NCBI GenBank assembly: GCA_046153505.1
Contig: JBJXDT010000008.1
Coordinates: 1-45,175 of the forward strand
Source: JBJXDT01 sp046153505
GTDB lineage: Bacteria > Pseudomonadota > Gammaproteobacteria > Burkholderiales > Methylophilaceae
Reading direction: 5' to 3'
DNA: 45,175 nucleotides
Every line of letters starts with the position of its first letter. The stretch's first letter is position 1. Below the pieces are notes generated by a model. It was not told the origin of the DNA, made no database searches, and was given only the letters and a program-made list of their open reading frames with translations. A program made the position numbers and the translations under genes. Positions 15,607-24,599 of the stretch are shown here, piece by piece.

Positions 15607-16713
15607 TCATACTAGGCGTTGGTACTTTCCGCCTGTTAAGGTCGTTATTCTGCCTTCCAATTCCAATAGCGTAAGCATGGAGGAAAGCGTGTCGGCGGTC
15701 AAGCCTGTGAGGTTTAATAGCGTATCGAAATTGATGGCATCAAACCCCATAGAAGCCAATAGCTTATTGGGCTCCGTGGGTGTTTGACCTGTTTGGGCTA
15801 ATGACCCGAATGGGCTAATGGTTTGAGCGCTAAATATTATTTCTTCAAGTATGTCCGCAGTGCTTTCAACCAATTTTGCACCTTGCTTAATCAGCTGATG
15901 ACAACCTTTAGAAACTGGCGAATGAATTGAGCCAGGAATGGCAAATACTTCGCGGCCTTGCTCAGCGGCTAAACGAGCAGTGATGAGCGAGCCACTATTT
16001 ATATTTGCTTCCACCACAAGGCAGCCTAAACTTAAGCCGCTAATGAGCCGATTGCGGCGCGGAAAGTTTTGTGCTTTTGAAGGCGTGCCAAGCGGGAATT
16101 CTGAAACAATTAGGCCGCGTTCTGCAATTTTGTGTGCCAAATCACGGTGTTTTGCAGGGTATACAATATCTAAACCTGTACCCACAACAGCAATGGTTGC
16201 ACCATTACTTTTAAGTGCGCCACGATGCGCAGCACCATCAATTCCAAGCGCCATGCCGCTCACTACACATATGCCTTGATCACACAAGCTTTGCGCAAAA
16301 TCTTCGGCATTTTTTTCGCCCTGTGGTGTTGCGCTTCGGCTACCCACCATCGCAATGCTAGGGTGGTTCAACCATTTTAAATGACCAATGACATAAAGAA
16401 TGGCAGGTGGATTGCTGATTTCTAAAAGTTTCTTTGGGTAGGCTTCATCGGCCAGCGTGATGATATGCGCATGGTCCCTTTTCAGCCAATCGAGCGTTGG
16501 CTGGGCATGTTCTAAATTCGGCCCATTGCTAATGTTTGCTGCAAATTCACTGCTTACAACTTCGAGCAACTGGCTAATATTGGCACTATATACACCATTT
16601 GGTGAGCCAAATTTTGCCAGTAGCTGGCAAACGCTAGAGTTGCCTAGACCGGGAATCTGATTAAGTGCAACCCACTGCGCTAGTTCATCAATCTCGGTTA
16701 GGCTTTGCGGCAT
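15607..16713 (-). CDS. dprA: DNA-processing protein DprA
   Basis: A 368-residue protein that binds incoming single-stranded DNA during natural transformation and loads RecA. The Rossmann-like DprA/Smf domain is clear: IAMVGSRSATPQGEKNAEDF, VVSGMALGIDGAAHRGAL, TIAVVGTGLDIVYP, SEFPLGTPSKAQNFPRRNR and EQGREVFAIPGSIHSPVSKG. An N-terminal helical region (residues 1-90) and a C-terminal winged-helix segment (residues about 300-368) complete the normal architecture. Its ATG follows the LysM gene's TAA directly, suggesting translational coupling. Confidence 0.95.
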   Translation of the reverse strand: MPQSLTEIDELAQWVALNQIPGLGNSSVCQLLAKFGSPNGVYSANISQLLEVVSSEFAANISNGPNLEHAQPTLDWLKRDHAHIITLADEAYPKKLLEISNPPAILYVIGHLKWLNHPSIAMVGSRSATPQGEKNAEDFAQSLCDQGICVVSGMALGIDGAAHRGALKSNGATIAVVGTGLDIVYPAKHRDLAHKIAERGLIVSEFPLGTPSKAQNFPRRNRLISGLSLGCLVVEANINSGSLITARLAAEQGREVFAIPGSIHSPVSKGCHQLIKQGAKLVESTADILEEIIFSAQTISPFGSLAQTGQTPTEPNKLLASMGFDAINFDTLLNLTGLTADTLSSMLTLLELEGRITTLTGGKYQRLV

Positions 16714-17880
16714 TTAGGGCGTGCGCACCGTGTCTAGCGTGTAAATCGCATCTGTCTCGTTCATAATCAAGCCATATGAGACACGATCGAATGTTCTAAA
16801 TAGCATTAACAAGCCTACGCGCTCGTCAGGTAATTTGACTTGGCCAGGTTCAAGTACTAATTCTGGCGGAGGATCTTTTCTTAAATTCACTTCTTTCATG
16901 CCGTCTTCACGGGTTTTAACGTCAATATTCACTTCTTTTAATTTTGGCTTTTCTTCAACTACTTTGGTGTCATCATCCCGTTTATATTCTGGATCTCGAA
17001 TGATTTTGCCATAACGATAAATCGCCAATACGTGGCCAGGCTCCAAGCCATCAGCTTCACCTTTATTAATCGTCACTACTGAATTTGGCCCAGCCTCTGC
17101 AACGCCACCATAAACACTCAAAATTCTACCGTTAATTTCTTTATCGGGTGCGTGTGGCACAAAGCTGGTTTTAAATTCGTCGGGAGAAACTACTAATCGA
17201 TCTTTGGTAAAAATTTCTTCTTTTGCACGCACGATATCACCGCTAGCTGGCGCGCCATATTGTGTGACATTTAAATCGCCTAAGTATACAGCCTCGGTTC
17301 CAAGCACTTCCTTGGTGTCGGGGTCGGTAAGCACTTGGCCTGGACGATAAACATTCCAATGCTCGCCTTCGCCTGCATTCAATTGGTTCACGTAGACACG
17401 CGTACCGGGACTTAATACTACCCGATTTTCTTGATTACCAATAATGCGTGGAGATTTGTCAAGCTGGCCATTCTCAATCAATAAAGGTTGGCTTAAGAAT
17501 GGTGTAATCACTTTAGGAGATATCGATTGAATCGCTTCGCTTGCTAGCGGCTCTTCACGAACGCCAGGTTGTAAAGTTACCGTTTCGTGTAGCAAACGCA
17601 ACTGCGGCGAACCGCTGCTGGTGTCCAGTACCACCACATCGCCGGGGTAAATCCAGTGCGGATTTTTAATCTCAGCACGGTTCATTTTCCAAATATTTGG
17701 CCACTTCCATGGGTCTTTTAGAAATTTGCTAGAAATACCCCACAAGGTGTCGCCCTTTTTAACCGTATATTGGTCAGGGTGGTTTTTTTGCAGATCAATA
17801 TTCTCGGCAAAGGCACTGGTGCTTAGGCATCCAAGCGCAAGGAGCGTTATAATATGACGATGAATTTTTTTATTAAACAT
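16714..17880 (-). CDS. Exported LysM domain protein
   Basis: A 388-residue protein with a signal peptide (cleavage probably after AFA, near residue 25). One LysM domain at about residues 37-86 (YTVKKGDTLWGISSKFL, WIYPGDVVVL) should bind peptidoglycan in the periplasm. The remaining 300 residues contain no domain I can name, but show beta-rich segments such as RILSVYGGVAEAGPNSVVTI and a Lys/Glu-rich part near 290-330. LysM proteins of this length are regularly encoded before dprA in betaproteobacteria. A candidate promoter lies upstream on the minus strand. Confidence 0.88.
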   Translation of the reverse strand: MFNKKIHRHIITLLALGCLSTSAFAENIDLQKNHPDQYTVKKGDTLWGISSKFLKDPWKWPNIWKMNRAEIKNPHWIYPGDVVVLDTSSGSPQLRLLHETVTLQPGVREEPLASEAIQSISPKVITPFLSQPLLIENGQLDKSPRIIGNQENRVVLSPGTRVYVNQLNAGEGEHWNVYRPGQVLTDPDTKEVLGTEAVYLGDLNVTQYGAPASGDIVRAKEEIFTKDRLVVSPDEFKTSFVPHAPDKEINGRILSVYGGVAEAGPNSVVTINKGEADGLEPGHVLAIYRYGKIIRDPEYKRDDDTKVVEEKPKLKEVNIDVKTREDGMKEVNLRKDPPPELVLEPGQVKLPDERVGLLMLFRTFDRVSYGLIMNETDAIYTLDTVRTP

Positions 17881-17929
17881 GAATGACCTCGGTCAAAAAA
17901 TAGCGGGAATTAACCGCGAAGTTGCATTA

Positions 17930-17959
17930 AATTTAGCATGTAATTCATTAAGAAATCAA
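17930..17959 (-). promoter_or_regulatory. Candidate promoter for the LysM-dprA-smg operon
   Basis: On the minus strand TTGATT (17954-17959) and TAAATT (17930-17935) are separated by 18 bases, about 50 bases before the LysM gene start at 17880. The match is moderate and the region is AT-rich. Confidence 0.3.
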
Positions 17960-17985
17960 GCTTTTTTACTAAAACAAAACCATTT

Positions 17986-18501
17986 ATGACTACCTTAACC
18001 ATATTAAATTACCCAGATCCACGTTTGCACAAGGTGGCAAAACCAATTGCAGAGGTGAATAACGCAATTCGTAAATTAGTAGATGACATGGCAGAAACCA
18101 TGTATGCCGCGCCAGGCATAGGTTTGGCGGCCACACAGGTAGATCAGCATATTCAACTCATTGTGATTGATACCTCAAAAGAACAAAATAATTTGCTGAT
18201 TTTTATCAACCCTAAAATTGTTGCAAAAAGCGGACAAAAGGAATATGAAGAGGGTTGCTTATCAGTTCCTGGTGTATACGAAAACGTGACACGCGCAGAA
18301 AAAATTACAGTAGAGGCGCTCGATAAAGAGGGTAAATTATTTAAAATTGATGCTGATGGCCTACTTGCTGTTTGCATTCAGCATGAAATGGATCACCTTT
18401 TGGGCAAGGTCTTTGTTGAATATCTTTCGCCACTCAAGCGTGGGCGTATCAAAACCAAGATGCTTAAGCATGCGCGTGAAATCACTCGCAATTCCTACTA
18501 A
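17986..18501 (+). CDS. def: Peptide deformylase
   Basis: A 171-residue metallohydrolase removing the N-formyl group from nascent proteins. All three motifs are present: GIGLAATQV (motif 1), EEGCLSVPG (motif 2, with the metal-binding Cys) and QHEMDHLLG (motif 3, HExxH). Length matches E. coli Def. It is followed by fmt with a one-base gap, the classic def-fmt pair that couples formylation and deformylation. Confidence 0.96.
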   Translation: MTTLTILNYPDPRLHKVAKPIAEVNNAIRKLVDDMAETMYAAPGIGLAATQVDQHIQLIVIDTSKEQNNLLIFINPKIVAKSGQKEYEEGCLSVPGVYENVTRAEKITVEALDKEGKLFKIDADGLLAVCIQHEMDHLLGKVFVEYLSPLKRGRIKTKMLKHAREITRNSY

Positions 18502-18502
18502 G

Positions 18503-19432
18503 ATGAAATTAATTTTTGCGGGAACGCCCGAATTTGCAGTACCTGCTCTACAAGGCTTAATTGATGCGGAGTTTGAGGTGGGCATGGTTTTAACGCAGCC
18601 TGATCGACCAGCCGGACGTGGCTTGCAGCTTAAAGCCAGTCCGGTTAAGCAGCTCGCCTTACAGCATGGTTTGAATGTTTGTCAGCCGGAAACGCTTAAA
18701 CTGCCTCAAGTTCAGGCTGAAATCGTTGCCGTAAAAGCTGATGCGCTGATTGTGGCAGCTTATGGCTTAATTATTCCAACTGCTTTGTTAAATCTTTTTC
18801 CAAAAGGTTGCTATAACATTCATGGTTCGTTATTGCCGCGTTGGCGCGGTGCGGCGCCGATACATCGCGCGATTTTGGCGGGCGATGCTGAGACCGGCGT
18901 GACGATTATGGAAGTTGTGCCCAAATTGGATGCTGGCGCGATGGTAAGTAAATGGGCAACGCCTATCTGCGACACTGACACCACGCAAACTTTGCACGAC
19001 GCGATTGCCAAAGAAGGTGCGGCACTCATGGTGCAAGCCATGCAACAACTCAAAAGCACGGGTAGCCTATCTGCCGAGCCGCAAGATGAAAGCTTGGTGA
19101 CTTATGCCCATAAATTGGAAAAAACCGAATGTCCGATTAACTGGGCGAAGAGTGCGCTGGATATTTCTCGACAAGTGCGGGCGTTTAATCCTTTTCCCGT
19201 GGCCACCGCACAGTTTCGCGGAGAGACGATGAAAATCTGGTTTGCCACAGTTTCCAATGAGCAAAAAATGGCAACCGCTGGCGAAATCATTGCGCTAGGG
19301 CCCAATATCCATGCGGCTTGCGGGCAGGGTGTTTTAGAGATTCACGAGTTGCAAATGCCAGGCGGCAAGCGCCAGACAGCAGCGCAATTTATTCAAGGTC
19401 AGCATGTGAAAATGGGCGAATTTTTTAGTTAA
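18503..19432 (+). CDS. fmt: Methionyl-tRNA formyltransferase
   Basis: A 309-residue enzyme that formylates initiator Met-tRNA using 10-formyl-THF. It begins MKLIFAGTPEFAVPALQ and contains the active-site HGSLLPRWRGAAPIHRAI, TGVTIMEVVPKLDAGAM and the C-terminal tRNA-binding region. The ATG at 18503 was chosen because the family starts there; the frame is open back to 18347 but that part overlaps def. No independent promoter is visible, so it should be expressed with def. Confidence 0.96.
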   Translation: MKLIFAGTPEFAVPALQGLIDAEFEVGMVLTQPDRPAGRGLQLKASPVKQLALQHGLNVCQPETLKLPQVQAEIVAVKADALIVAAYGLIIPTALLNLFPKGCYNIHGSLLPRWRGAAPIHRAILAGDAETGVTIMEVVPKLDAGAMVSKWATPICDTDTTQTLHDAIAKEGAALMVQAMQQLKSTGSLSAEPQDESLVTYAHKLEKTECPINWAKSALDISRQVRAFNPFPVATAQFRGETMKIWFATVSNEQKMATAGEIIALGPNIHAACGQGVLEIHELQMPGGKRQTAAQFIQGQHVKMGEFFS

Positions 19433-19499
19433 GCGCTTGAATTTAAGCACTTTAGCAGCATATTCGTAGTAACATTATTTTTTCGATTGGGAGATTTAA

Positions 19500-20360
19500 A
19501 TGTTCGGTAACTGGCTAAAAACCTTTATGCTAATGGCCGCTATCACAGCCTTATTTGGTGTGGTCGGCGGCTTGCTTGGAGGAGGTAACGGCATGTTGTT
19601 GGCATTAGCATTTGCGGGATGTATGAACGTTTATGCCTATTGGTTTAGTGACAAGGCAGTGCTCAAGATGTACAACGCACAAGAGGTTACACCAGACAAC
19701 GCGCAATTTTCCAGCTATTACAATATGGTGAAAGAACTTGCTCAAAATGCAGAGTTGCCGATGCCAAAAGTCTATGTGATAGATGAACAGCAACCTAACG
19801 CATTTGCCACGGGCCGAAACCCAGAAAATGCAGCGGTGGCAGCTACGGCGGGCATTATGCAAATTTTGAGCGAACGTGAATTGCGTGGCGTTATGGCGCA
19901 TGAGCTTTCACACGTTAAACATCGTGATACGCTCATTTCAACGATTTCAGCTACCATGGCGGGTGCCATCTCATCTATCGCCCAATTTGGTATGTTCTTT
20001 GGTGGCGGGCGTAGTCAAGATGGCGAACGTAGTAACCCGATTATCGGCATACTTATGATGTTTTTAGCCCCTCTTGCTGCATCGCTTATTCAAATGGCGA
20101 TTTCGCGTAGCCGTGAGTTTGAGGCCGATAGAATGGGCGCGGAAATTAGCAAAGATCCTAAATCGTTAGCGGATGCGCTCACCAAAATCCACAATTACGC
20201 ACATCAGATTCCCAACCAAACAGCCGAGATGCATCCAGAGACAGGGCAGATGATGATTATTAACCCGCTTTCAGGTGTATCGTTCGATAGTTTGTTCAGC
20301 ACACACCCGAAGACGGAGGAGCGGGTGGCGAGATTGATGGCAATGGCCAGTGCGTATTAG
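19500..20360 (+). CDS. htpX: Membrane-bound zinc metalloprotease HtpX
   Basis: A 286-residue M48 protease of the inner membrane, involved in quality control of membrane proteins. The zinc motif HELSHVKH is at residues 134-141 and the third ligand lies in SREFEADRMGAE. Two N-terminal membrane helices (residues about 8-48) and two more around 150-200 are seen. Length fits the family (E. coli 293). GGGAGA is the ribosome-binding site. It lies 67 bases after fmt, in the conserved def-fmt-htpX-rsmB order. Confidence 0.95.
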   Translation: MFGNWLKTFMLMAAITALFGVVGGLLGGGNGMLLALAFAGCMNVYAYWFSDKAVLKMYNAQEVTPDNAQFSSYYNMVKELAQNAELPMPKVYVIDEQQPNAFATGRNPENAAVAATAGIMQILSERELRGVMAHELSHVKHRDTLISTISATMAGAISSIAQFGMFFGGGRSQDGERSNPIIGILMMFLAPLAASLIQMAISRSREFEADRMGAEISKDPKSLADALTKIHNYAHQIPNQTAEMHPETGQMMIINPLSGVSFDSLFSTHPKTEERVARLMAMASAY

Positions 20361-20536
20361 TTTCATAACTTTGTAAGGGGTGCAGAAATGTCAGATTATC
20401 CGATTACAAGCTAGAGAACTAATTCATTGAAAATCGCGAAACAAATGATCATCTACTAAGGGGATTGAAAAGCGAGCATCCCTGCTACTAATCAAGTAAA
20501 ATCGGGCTTTAAGCATTTTCAGCCTGAAAGTCATTT

Positions 20537-21844
20537 TTGTATATTTCCCAACAAATCGCTGCAACTGCAGTCAATATCGTCTTGTCTGGCCGCAATTTAA
20601 CCTTGGCACTGCCCGAGGCGATGAAGCTGCACCCAAAGGCTACACCGCAACAGCGTGGCGCGGCGGCTGATTTAAGCTACGGTACGCTGAGATTTTATGG
20701 CGAGGTTAATGCTTACTTACAGCAATTACTAGAAAAGCCGTTGTCTTCTGAAATTATCACTAACTTATTACAAGTGGCTATTTATCAACTTCTGCACGAT
20801 AAAGCCGATGATTTTACTGTGGTGAATCAAGCAGTTAAAGCGGCAGGTGACGCCAAGCCGCGCTGGGCAAAAAGCTTGGTAAATGGCGTGCTGCGCAATT
20901 TTTTGCGGCAAAAAGATGCGTTAAAAAGCAAGATTGAGGCGAGCGAAAGCGCGTTATATTCATACCCGCAGTGGTGGATTGATAGGCTCAAGAGCCAATA
21001 TCCGCACGGGTGGCAGGGTATATTAGAAACTGGCAACATGCATCCACCCATGACGTTGCGCGTCAATCGCAGGCAAATTAGCGCATCTGACTATTTGCAA
21101 TTATTGGCGCGGCAGGATATTGAAGCGACGCACTTGGGCGGCGATGCAGTTTTGTTGAAAAAACCTGTGCCTGTTGAGCAAGTGCCGGGTTTTGTTGATG
21201 GCGTTGTTTCAGTGCAGGATTATGGCGCGCAATTGGCGGCACATTTGTTAGACATACCCTGCGAGCTACCTATAACCAAATCAATGACCATGCAGGTTTT
21301 AGACGCATGCGCAGCACCCGGTGGAAAAACAGGGCATATTTTGGAGCTTGCAAACGTTGATTTGACGGCAGTTGATAGTGACCAAATGCGCTTAAGGCGT
21401 GTTGCAGAAAATTTAACGCGGCTGAAATTAAGCGCCAATTTGCAGGTGGGCGACGCAGCAACTTGGGCTTCGGATACTCAATTCGACCGCATTTTGGCAG
21501 ATGTGCCATGCACTGCGTCTGGCATCGTGCGAAGACACGTTGATATTAAATGGTTGCGTCGAGAGGCAGATATTGTTTCATTTGCGCAACAACAGTCGGC
21601 AATTTTGCAACATTTGTGGCATTTATTGTCAAAAGGCGGTAAATTGCTTTATGTTACATGTTCGATATTTGTTGAGGAAAATCAACAGCAAATCGATTAT
21701 TTTTTACGGAAAAATGCTGATGCAACTCAATTACCAATTTTGTTGACTAAAGACTTAGCTGAAAATATTCATATTCAAAATGGTCAACTCATTCCAAATA
21801 GTCATCATGATGGCTTCTTTTATGCGCTTTTGCAAAAAAATTAG
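20537..21844 (+). CDS. rsmB: 16S rRNA (cytosine(967)-C(5))-methyltransferase RsmB
   Basis: A 435-residue SAM-dependent RNA methyltransferase. An N-terminal NusB-like RNA-binding domain (to about residue 135) is followed by the Rossmann methyltransferase domain with the SAM motif DACAAPGGKTGHIL, ADVPCTASGIVRRHVD and the catalytic cysteine in VTCSIFVEEN. It appears to start with TTG at 20537, since the conserved N-terminal helix begins almost immediately and no ATG lies ahead of it; GAAAG upstream is a weak ribosome-binding site. The 176-base spacer after htpX holds no recognisable element. The end overlaps the DUF4390 gene by 23 bases. Confidence 0.94.
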   Translation: MYISQQIAATAVNIVLSGRNLTLALPEAMKLHPKATPQQRGAAADLSYGTLRFYGEVNAYLQQLLEKPLSSEIITNLLQVAIYQLLHDKADDFTVVNQAVKAAGDAKPRWAKSLVNGVLRNFLRQKDALKSKIEASESALYSYPQWWIDRLKSQYPHGWQGILETGNMHPPMTLRVNRRQISASDYLQLLARQDIEATHLGGDAVLLKKPVPVEQVPGFVDGVVSVQDYGAQLAAHLLDIPCELPITKSMTMQVLDACAAPGGKTGHILELANVDLTAVDSDQMRLRRVAENLTRLKLSANLQVGDAATWASDTQFDRILADVPCTASGIVRRHVDIKWLRREADIVSFAQQQSAILQHLWHLLSKGGKLLYVTCSIFVEENQQQIDYFLRKNADATQLPILLTKDLAENIHIQNGQLIPNSHHDGFFYALLQKN

Positions 21845-22385
21845 AGTCGCTTTTGCGCTGCTGTTTGTGTTTGCTTACGCGTTGGCAGCGTCTAGCAGCA
21901 TAGTTATTAAAAATGCAGATTTAAAATTGCTAGATAACGCTTATATACTGAGTGCAGATTCAGAACTGACATTTGATGAGTCGATTGAAGAGGCTATCAA
22001 TAAAGGCGTGCCACTTAACTTTTTGGTTGAATTTCAATTAGTGAGCCCGCGGAAATATTGGTTTGATAATGAAATTGTGACAAATACCACTAGTTTTACT
22101 TTAAGTTATCACGCGCTAAGTCGCCAGTATCTAGTCAGTCATAATGGACATCAAAACTCTTATGAAACCCTGAGCGAGGCCAAACTGGAGTTGGAGCAAA
22201 TAGACGACTGGAAGGTCTTTGAAAAGAGTATGGTTGATAAAAAACAAGGCTATAAGGCAAGCTTGTCAATGCGGCTTGATCAGAGCAAATTGCCTAAAGC
22301 TTTGCAGGTTGAGGCGATAGGTTCCGAGAGTTGGAATTTAAAATCGCAAATGTTTGATTGGCTACCCAAAGAGTTGAGCAAATAG
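21822..22385 (+). CDS. DUF4390 domain-containing exported protein
   Basis: A 187-residue protein with an N-terminal export signal (KKIRVAFALLFVFAYALAASSS) and a beta-rich DUF4390 body: NADLKLLDNAYILSADSEL, GVPLNFLVEFQL, RKYWFDNEI and the tail WNLKSQMFDWLPK. The function is unknown; the family is regularly encoded between rsmB and the ntrY-like kinase in betaproteobacteria. I selected the ATG at 21822, directly before the basic signal start, over upstream in-frame ATGs inside rsmB. It overlaps rsmB and lies one base before the kinase gene. Confidence 0.85.
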   Translation: MRFCKKIRVAFALLFVFAYALAASSSIVIKNADLKLLDNAYILSADSELTFDESIEEAINKGVPLNFLVEFQLVSPRKYWFDNEIVTNTTSFTLSYHALSRQYLVSHNGHQNSYETLSEAKLELEQIDDWKVFEKSMVDKKQGYKASLSMRLDQSKLPKALQVEAIGSESWNLKSQMFDWLPKELSK

Positions 22386-22386
22386 T

Positions 22387-24597
22387 ATGAGATACATTGT
22401 ACTTGTAAGTGTCGCTTTTGGTTTGATGTTGCTCTACCTGTTGTCGCTTGCAAGTGCGAATACTGCAATTTCGGGTGATTATTACAAAATTCTGCTGTAC
22501 CTCAATATCGGTATAGCGTCGGTTCTAATCGTGCTTATCGCTATTCAATTGTGGCACTTGTATAAAAAAACCAAAGATAAAGTCGTCGGAAGTCAACTAA
22601 ATCTGCGATTGGTAAGTGCATTCGCGCTCATGGCGATTATTCCTGGTCTGATTGTATATTTGGTTTCAGTCAATTTTCTATCACGCTCAATTGAATCTTG
22701 GTTTAACGTCAAAGTGGAATCTGCGTTAGATGGCGGCTTGAGTTTAGGGCAGCGCGCACTGGATATTATGCTGGCTGATATGGAAGTGAAAGCAGAAAAT
22801 ATGTCAGCTTCTTTGGCTTTGCAGCCAGTGCGTTCGCAATATACTTTGCTTAATGATTTACGCGAAAAATCAGGCATTCAAGATGCGGCTTTGCTTTCGT
22901 TACAAGGCCGTATTATGTCAGTTTCAAGCGGTGATCCGAACAGTTTTTTGCCCGATCTGCCCAGCATTCCACAATTGCGCCAAGCGCGCAATCAAGTCTA
23001 TGGAAAAATTGAGCCGATTCCAGACAAAGGCCTTTATTTGCGTATTTTGGCACCTGTAAATAGCCAAGATTTAACTAGCGAGACGCAGATTTTGCAGCTG
23101 TTGCAACCTGTTCCAAAGACACTTTCTAACACGGCAGAAGCTGTGCAGGATGTGTACCGAGATTATCAAGAGTTATCTTATAGCCGCAACTCGCTTAAAG
23201 ATGTATTCAAGCTGACGCTGACTTTGGTGCTGATGTTAGCCATGCTTACAGCACTGGCAATTGCCTTTGTGCTTAGCCGTAGGTTGTCACAACCGCTTAC
23301 CGTGTTGGCCGAGGGCACGCGCGCAATTGCTGCTGGCGATTACGGCACCATGCTGCCTGAGCACGGTAAAGATGAACTGGGCGTTTTGGTGAAATCTTTT
23401 AATAGTATGACACGGCAATTAGGCGATGCCACGCAGGCCACAGAGCGCAACCGCGCTCGGTTAGAAGCGGCGCGGGGCTATTTGGAAACAATTCTGGCGC
23501 ACTTGTCTTCGGGGGTGTTGGCCATTAATCGAAATGGCGACTTGCGCACTTACAATTTAGCCGCCAGCAATATATTAGGGTTTGATTTGACGCCATTTGA
23601 AGCGCAGCAGTTTGTCAAAATTGCTGAAAATCACGCGTTTTTGGCGCAATTTGTAGCGCTTGTACAAAGCCATTTTGAGTTTACGCAAATCGCAGAGCAG
23701 GTCAGTAGTGAGTTTAGTCAGCAAATCGAAATCATCCGGCCACATGGAAAACAGTTGTTGTTGTTGCGCGCAACACGCTTGCCCGCAAGCGCAGATAGTG
23801 GCTTTGTCGTAGTGTTCGACGATGTCACGACCATGGCTCAAGCTCAACGTGACGCGGCCTGGGGCGAGGTAGCAAGACGTCTTGCACATGAAATTAAAAA
23901 CCCACTCACACCAATTCAATTGTCTGCCGAACGTTTACAACATAAATTAGCAACAAAATTAGGCGAAGATGATGCTGGTATGCTAAAACGCGCAACCGAA
24001 ACCATTGTTAATCAAGTTGATGCGATGAAAACAATGGTGAACGAGTTTAGTGAGTATGCGCGCACGCCATCTGCAAATTTGGTTAAAATTAATTTAAATA
24101 AACTCATTAGAGATATTTCAGCATTGTATGACAGTGCGCAAGTTAAAATCACTTATGATTTAAAAGCTAAAATGCCAGATATTAAGGGAGATGCAACCAT
24201 GCTTAGGCAAGTGCTGCACAACTTAATGCAAAATGCCCAAGACGCACTAAAAGATACTTTAGCGCCAGAAGTAATCGTGAAAACGATGTTCGATACGGCA
24301 ACCGTGAAGTTGCAAGTCAGTGACAATGGACAAGGGTTTCCTACCGATTTACTCTCGCGTGCGTTTGAGCCATATGTGACAACAAAAGCCCATGGTACTG
24401 GCTTGGGTTTGGCCATTGTGAAGAAAACAGTTGAAGAACATTTTGGGCAAATTAAAATAGAAAATAACCCAAATGGTGGCGCCTGTATTACTATTGTGTT
24501 TCCGTTAGAAAACACACTAGAAAAACAGTTTTTGGTGGAAAAAAATAGGGCAAAAGTAGTGAGCGTGGAAAATAATAGTAAGAAGAAAGTAGCTTAA
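22387..24597 (+). CDS. ntrY: NtrY-like sensor histidine kinase
   Basis: A 736-residue membrane kinase. About three membrane helices lie within residues 1-105, with an extracytoplasmic region to about 278, a fourth helix (LTLTLVLMLAMLTALAIAFVL), then HAMP (about 295-350), PAS (about 370-480), HisKA with the phosphorylated His501 in AHEIKNPLTPIQLSAERL, and HATPase with NLMQNAQDAL, DNGQGF and GTGLGLAIV. This is the NtrY architecture, linked in other bacteria to nitrogen and redox responses. The signal here is unknown. It lies one base after the DUF4390 gene and three bases before its partner regulator. Confidence 0.93.
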   Translation: MRYIVLVSVAFGLMLLYLLSLASANTAISGDYYKILLYLNIGIASVLIVLIAIQLWHLYKKTKDKVVGSQLNLRLVSAFALMAIIPGLIVYLVSVNFLSRSIESWFNVKVESALDGGLSLGQRALDIMLADMEVKAENMSASLALQPVRSQYTLLNDLREKSGIQDAALLSLQGRIMSVSSGDPNSFLPDLPSIPQLRQARNQVYGKIEPIPDKGLYLRILAPVNSQDLTSETQILQLLQPVPKTLSNTAEAVQDVYRDYQELSYSRNSLKDVFKLTLTLVLMLAMLTALAIAFVLSRRLSQPLTVLAEGTRAIAAGDYGTMLPEHGKDELGVLVKSFNSMTRQLGDATQATERNRARLEAARGYLETILAHLSSGVLAINRNGDLRTYNLAASNILGFDLTPFEAQQFVKIAENHAFLAQFVALVQSHFEFTQIAEQVSSEFSQQIEIIRPHGKQLLLLRATRLPASADSGFVVVFDDVTTMAQAQRDAAWGEVARRLAHEIKNPLTPIQLSAERLQHKLATKLGEDDAGMLKRATETIVNQVDAMKTMVNEFSEYARTPSANLVKINLNKLIRDISALYDSAQVKITYDLKAKMPDIKGDATMLRQVLHNLMQNAQDALKDTLAPEVIVKTMFDTATVKLQVSDNGQGFPTDLLSRAFEPYVTTKAHGTGLGLAIVKKTVEEHFGQIKIENNPNGGACITIVFPLENTLEKQFLVEKNRAKVVSVENNSKKKVA

Positions 24598-24599
24598 AA

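Noticed and set aside
20361..20536. Small gene or RNA between htpX and rsmB
   Set aside because: The only ATG frame is eight codons long; a weak GGGAT/ATCCC stem and TTGAAA boxes are not enough to call a feature.
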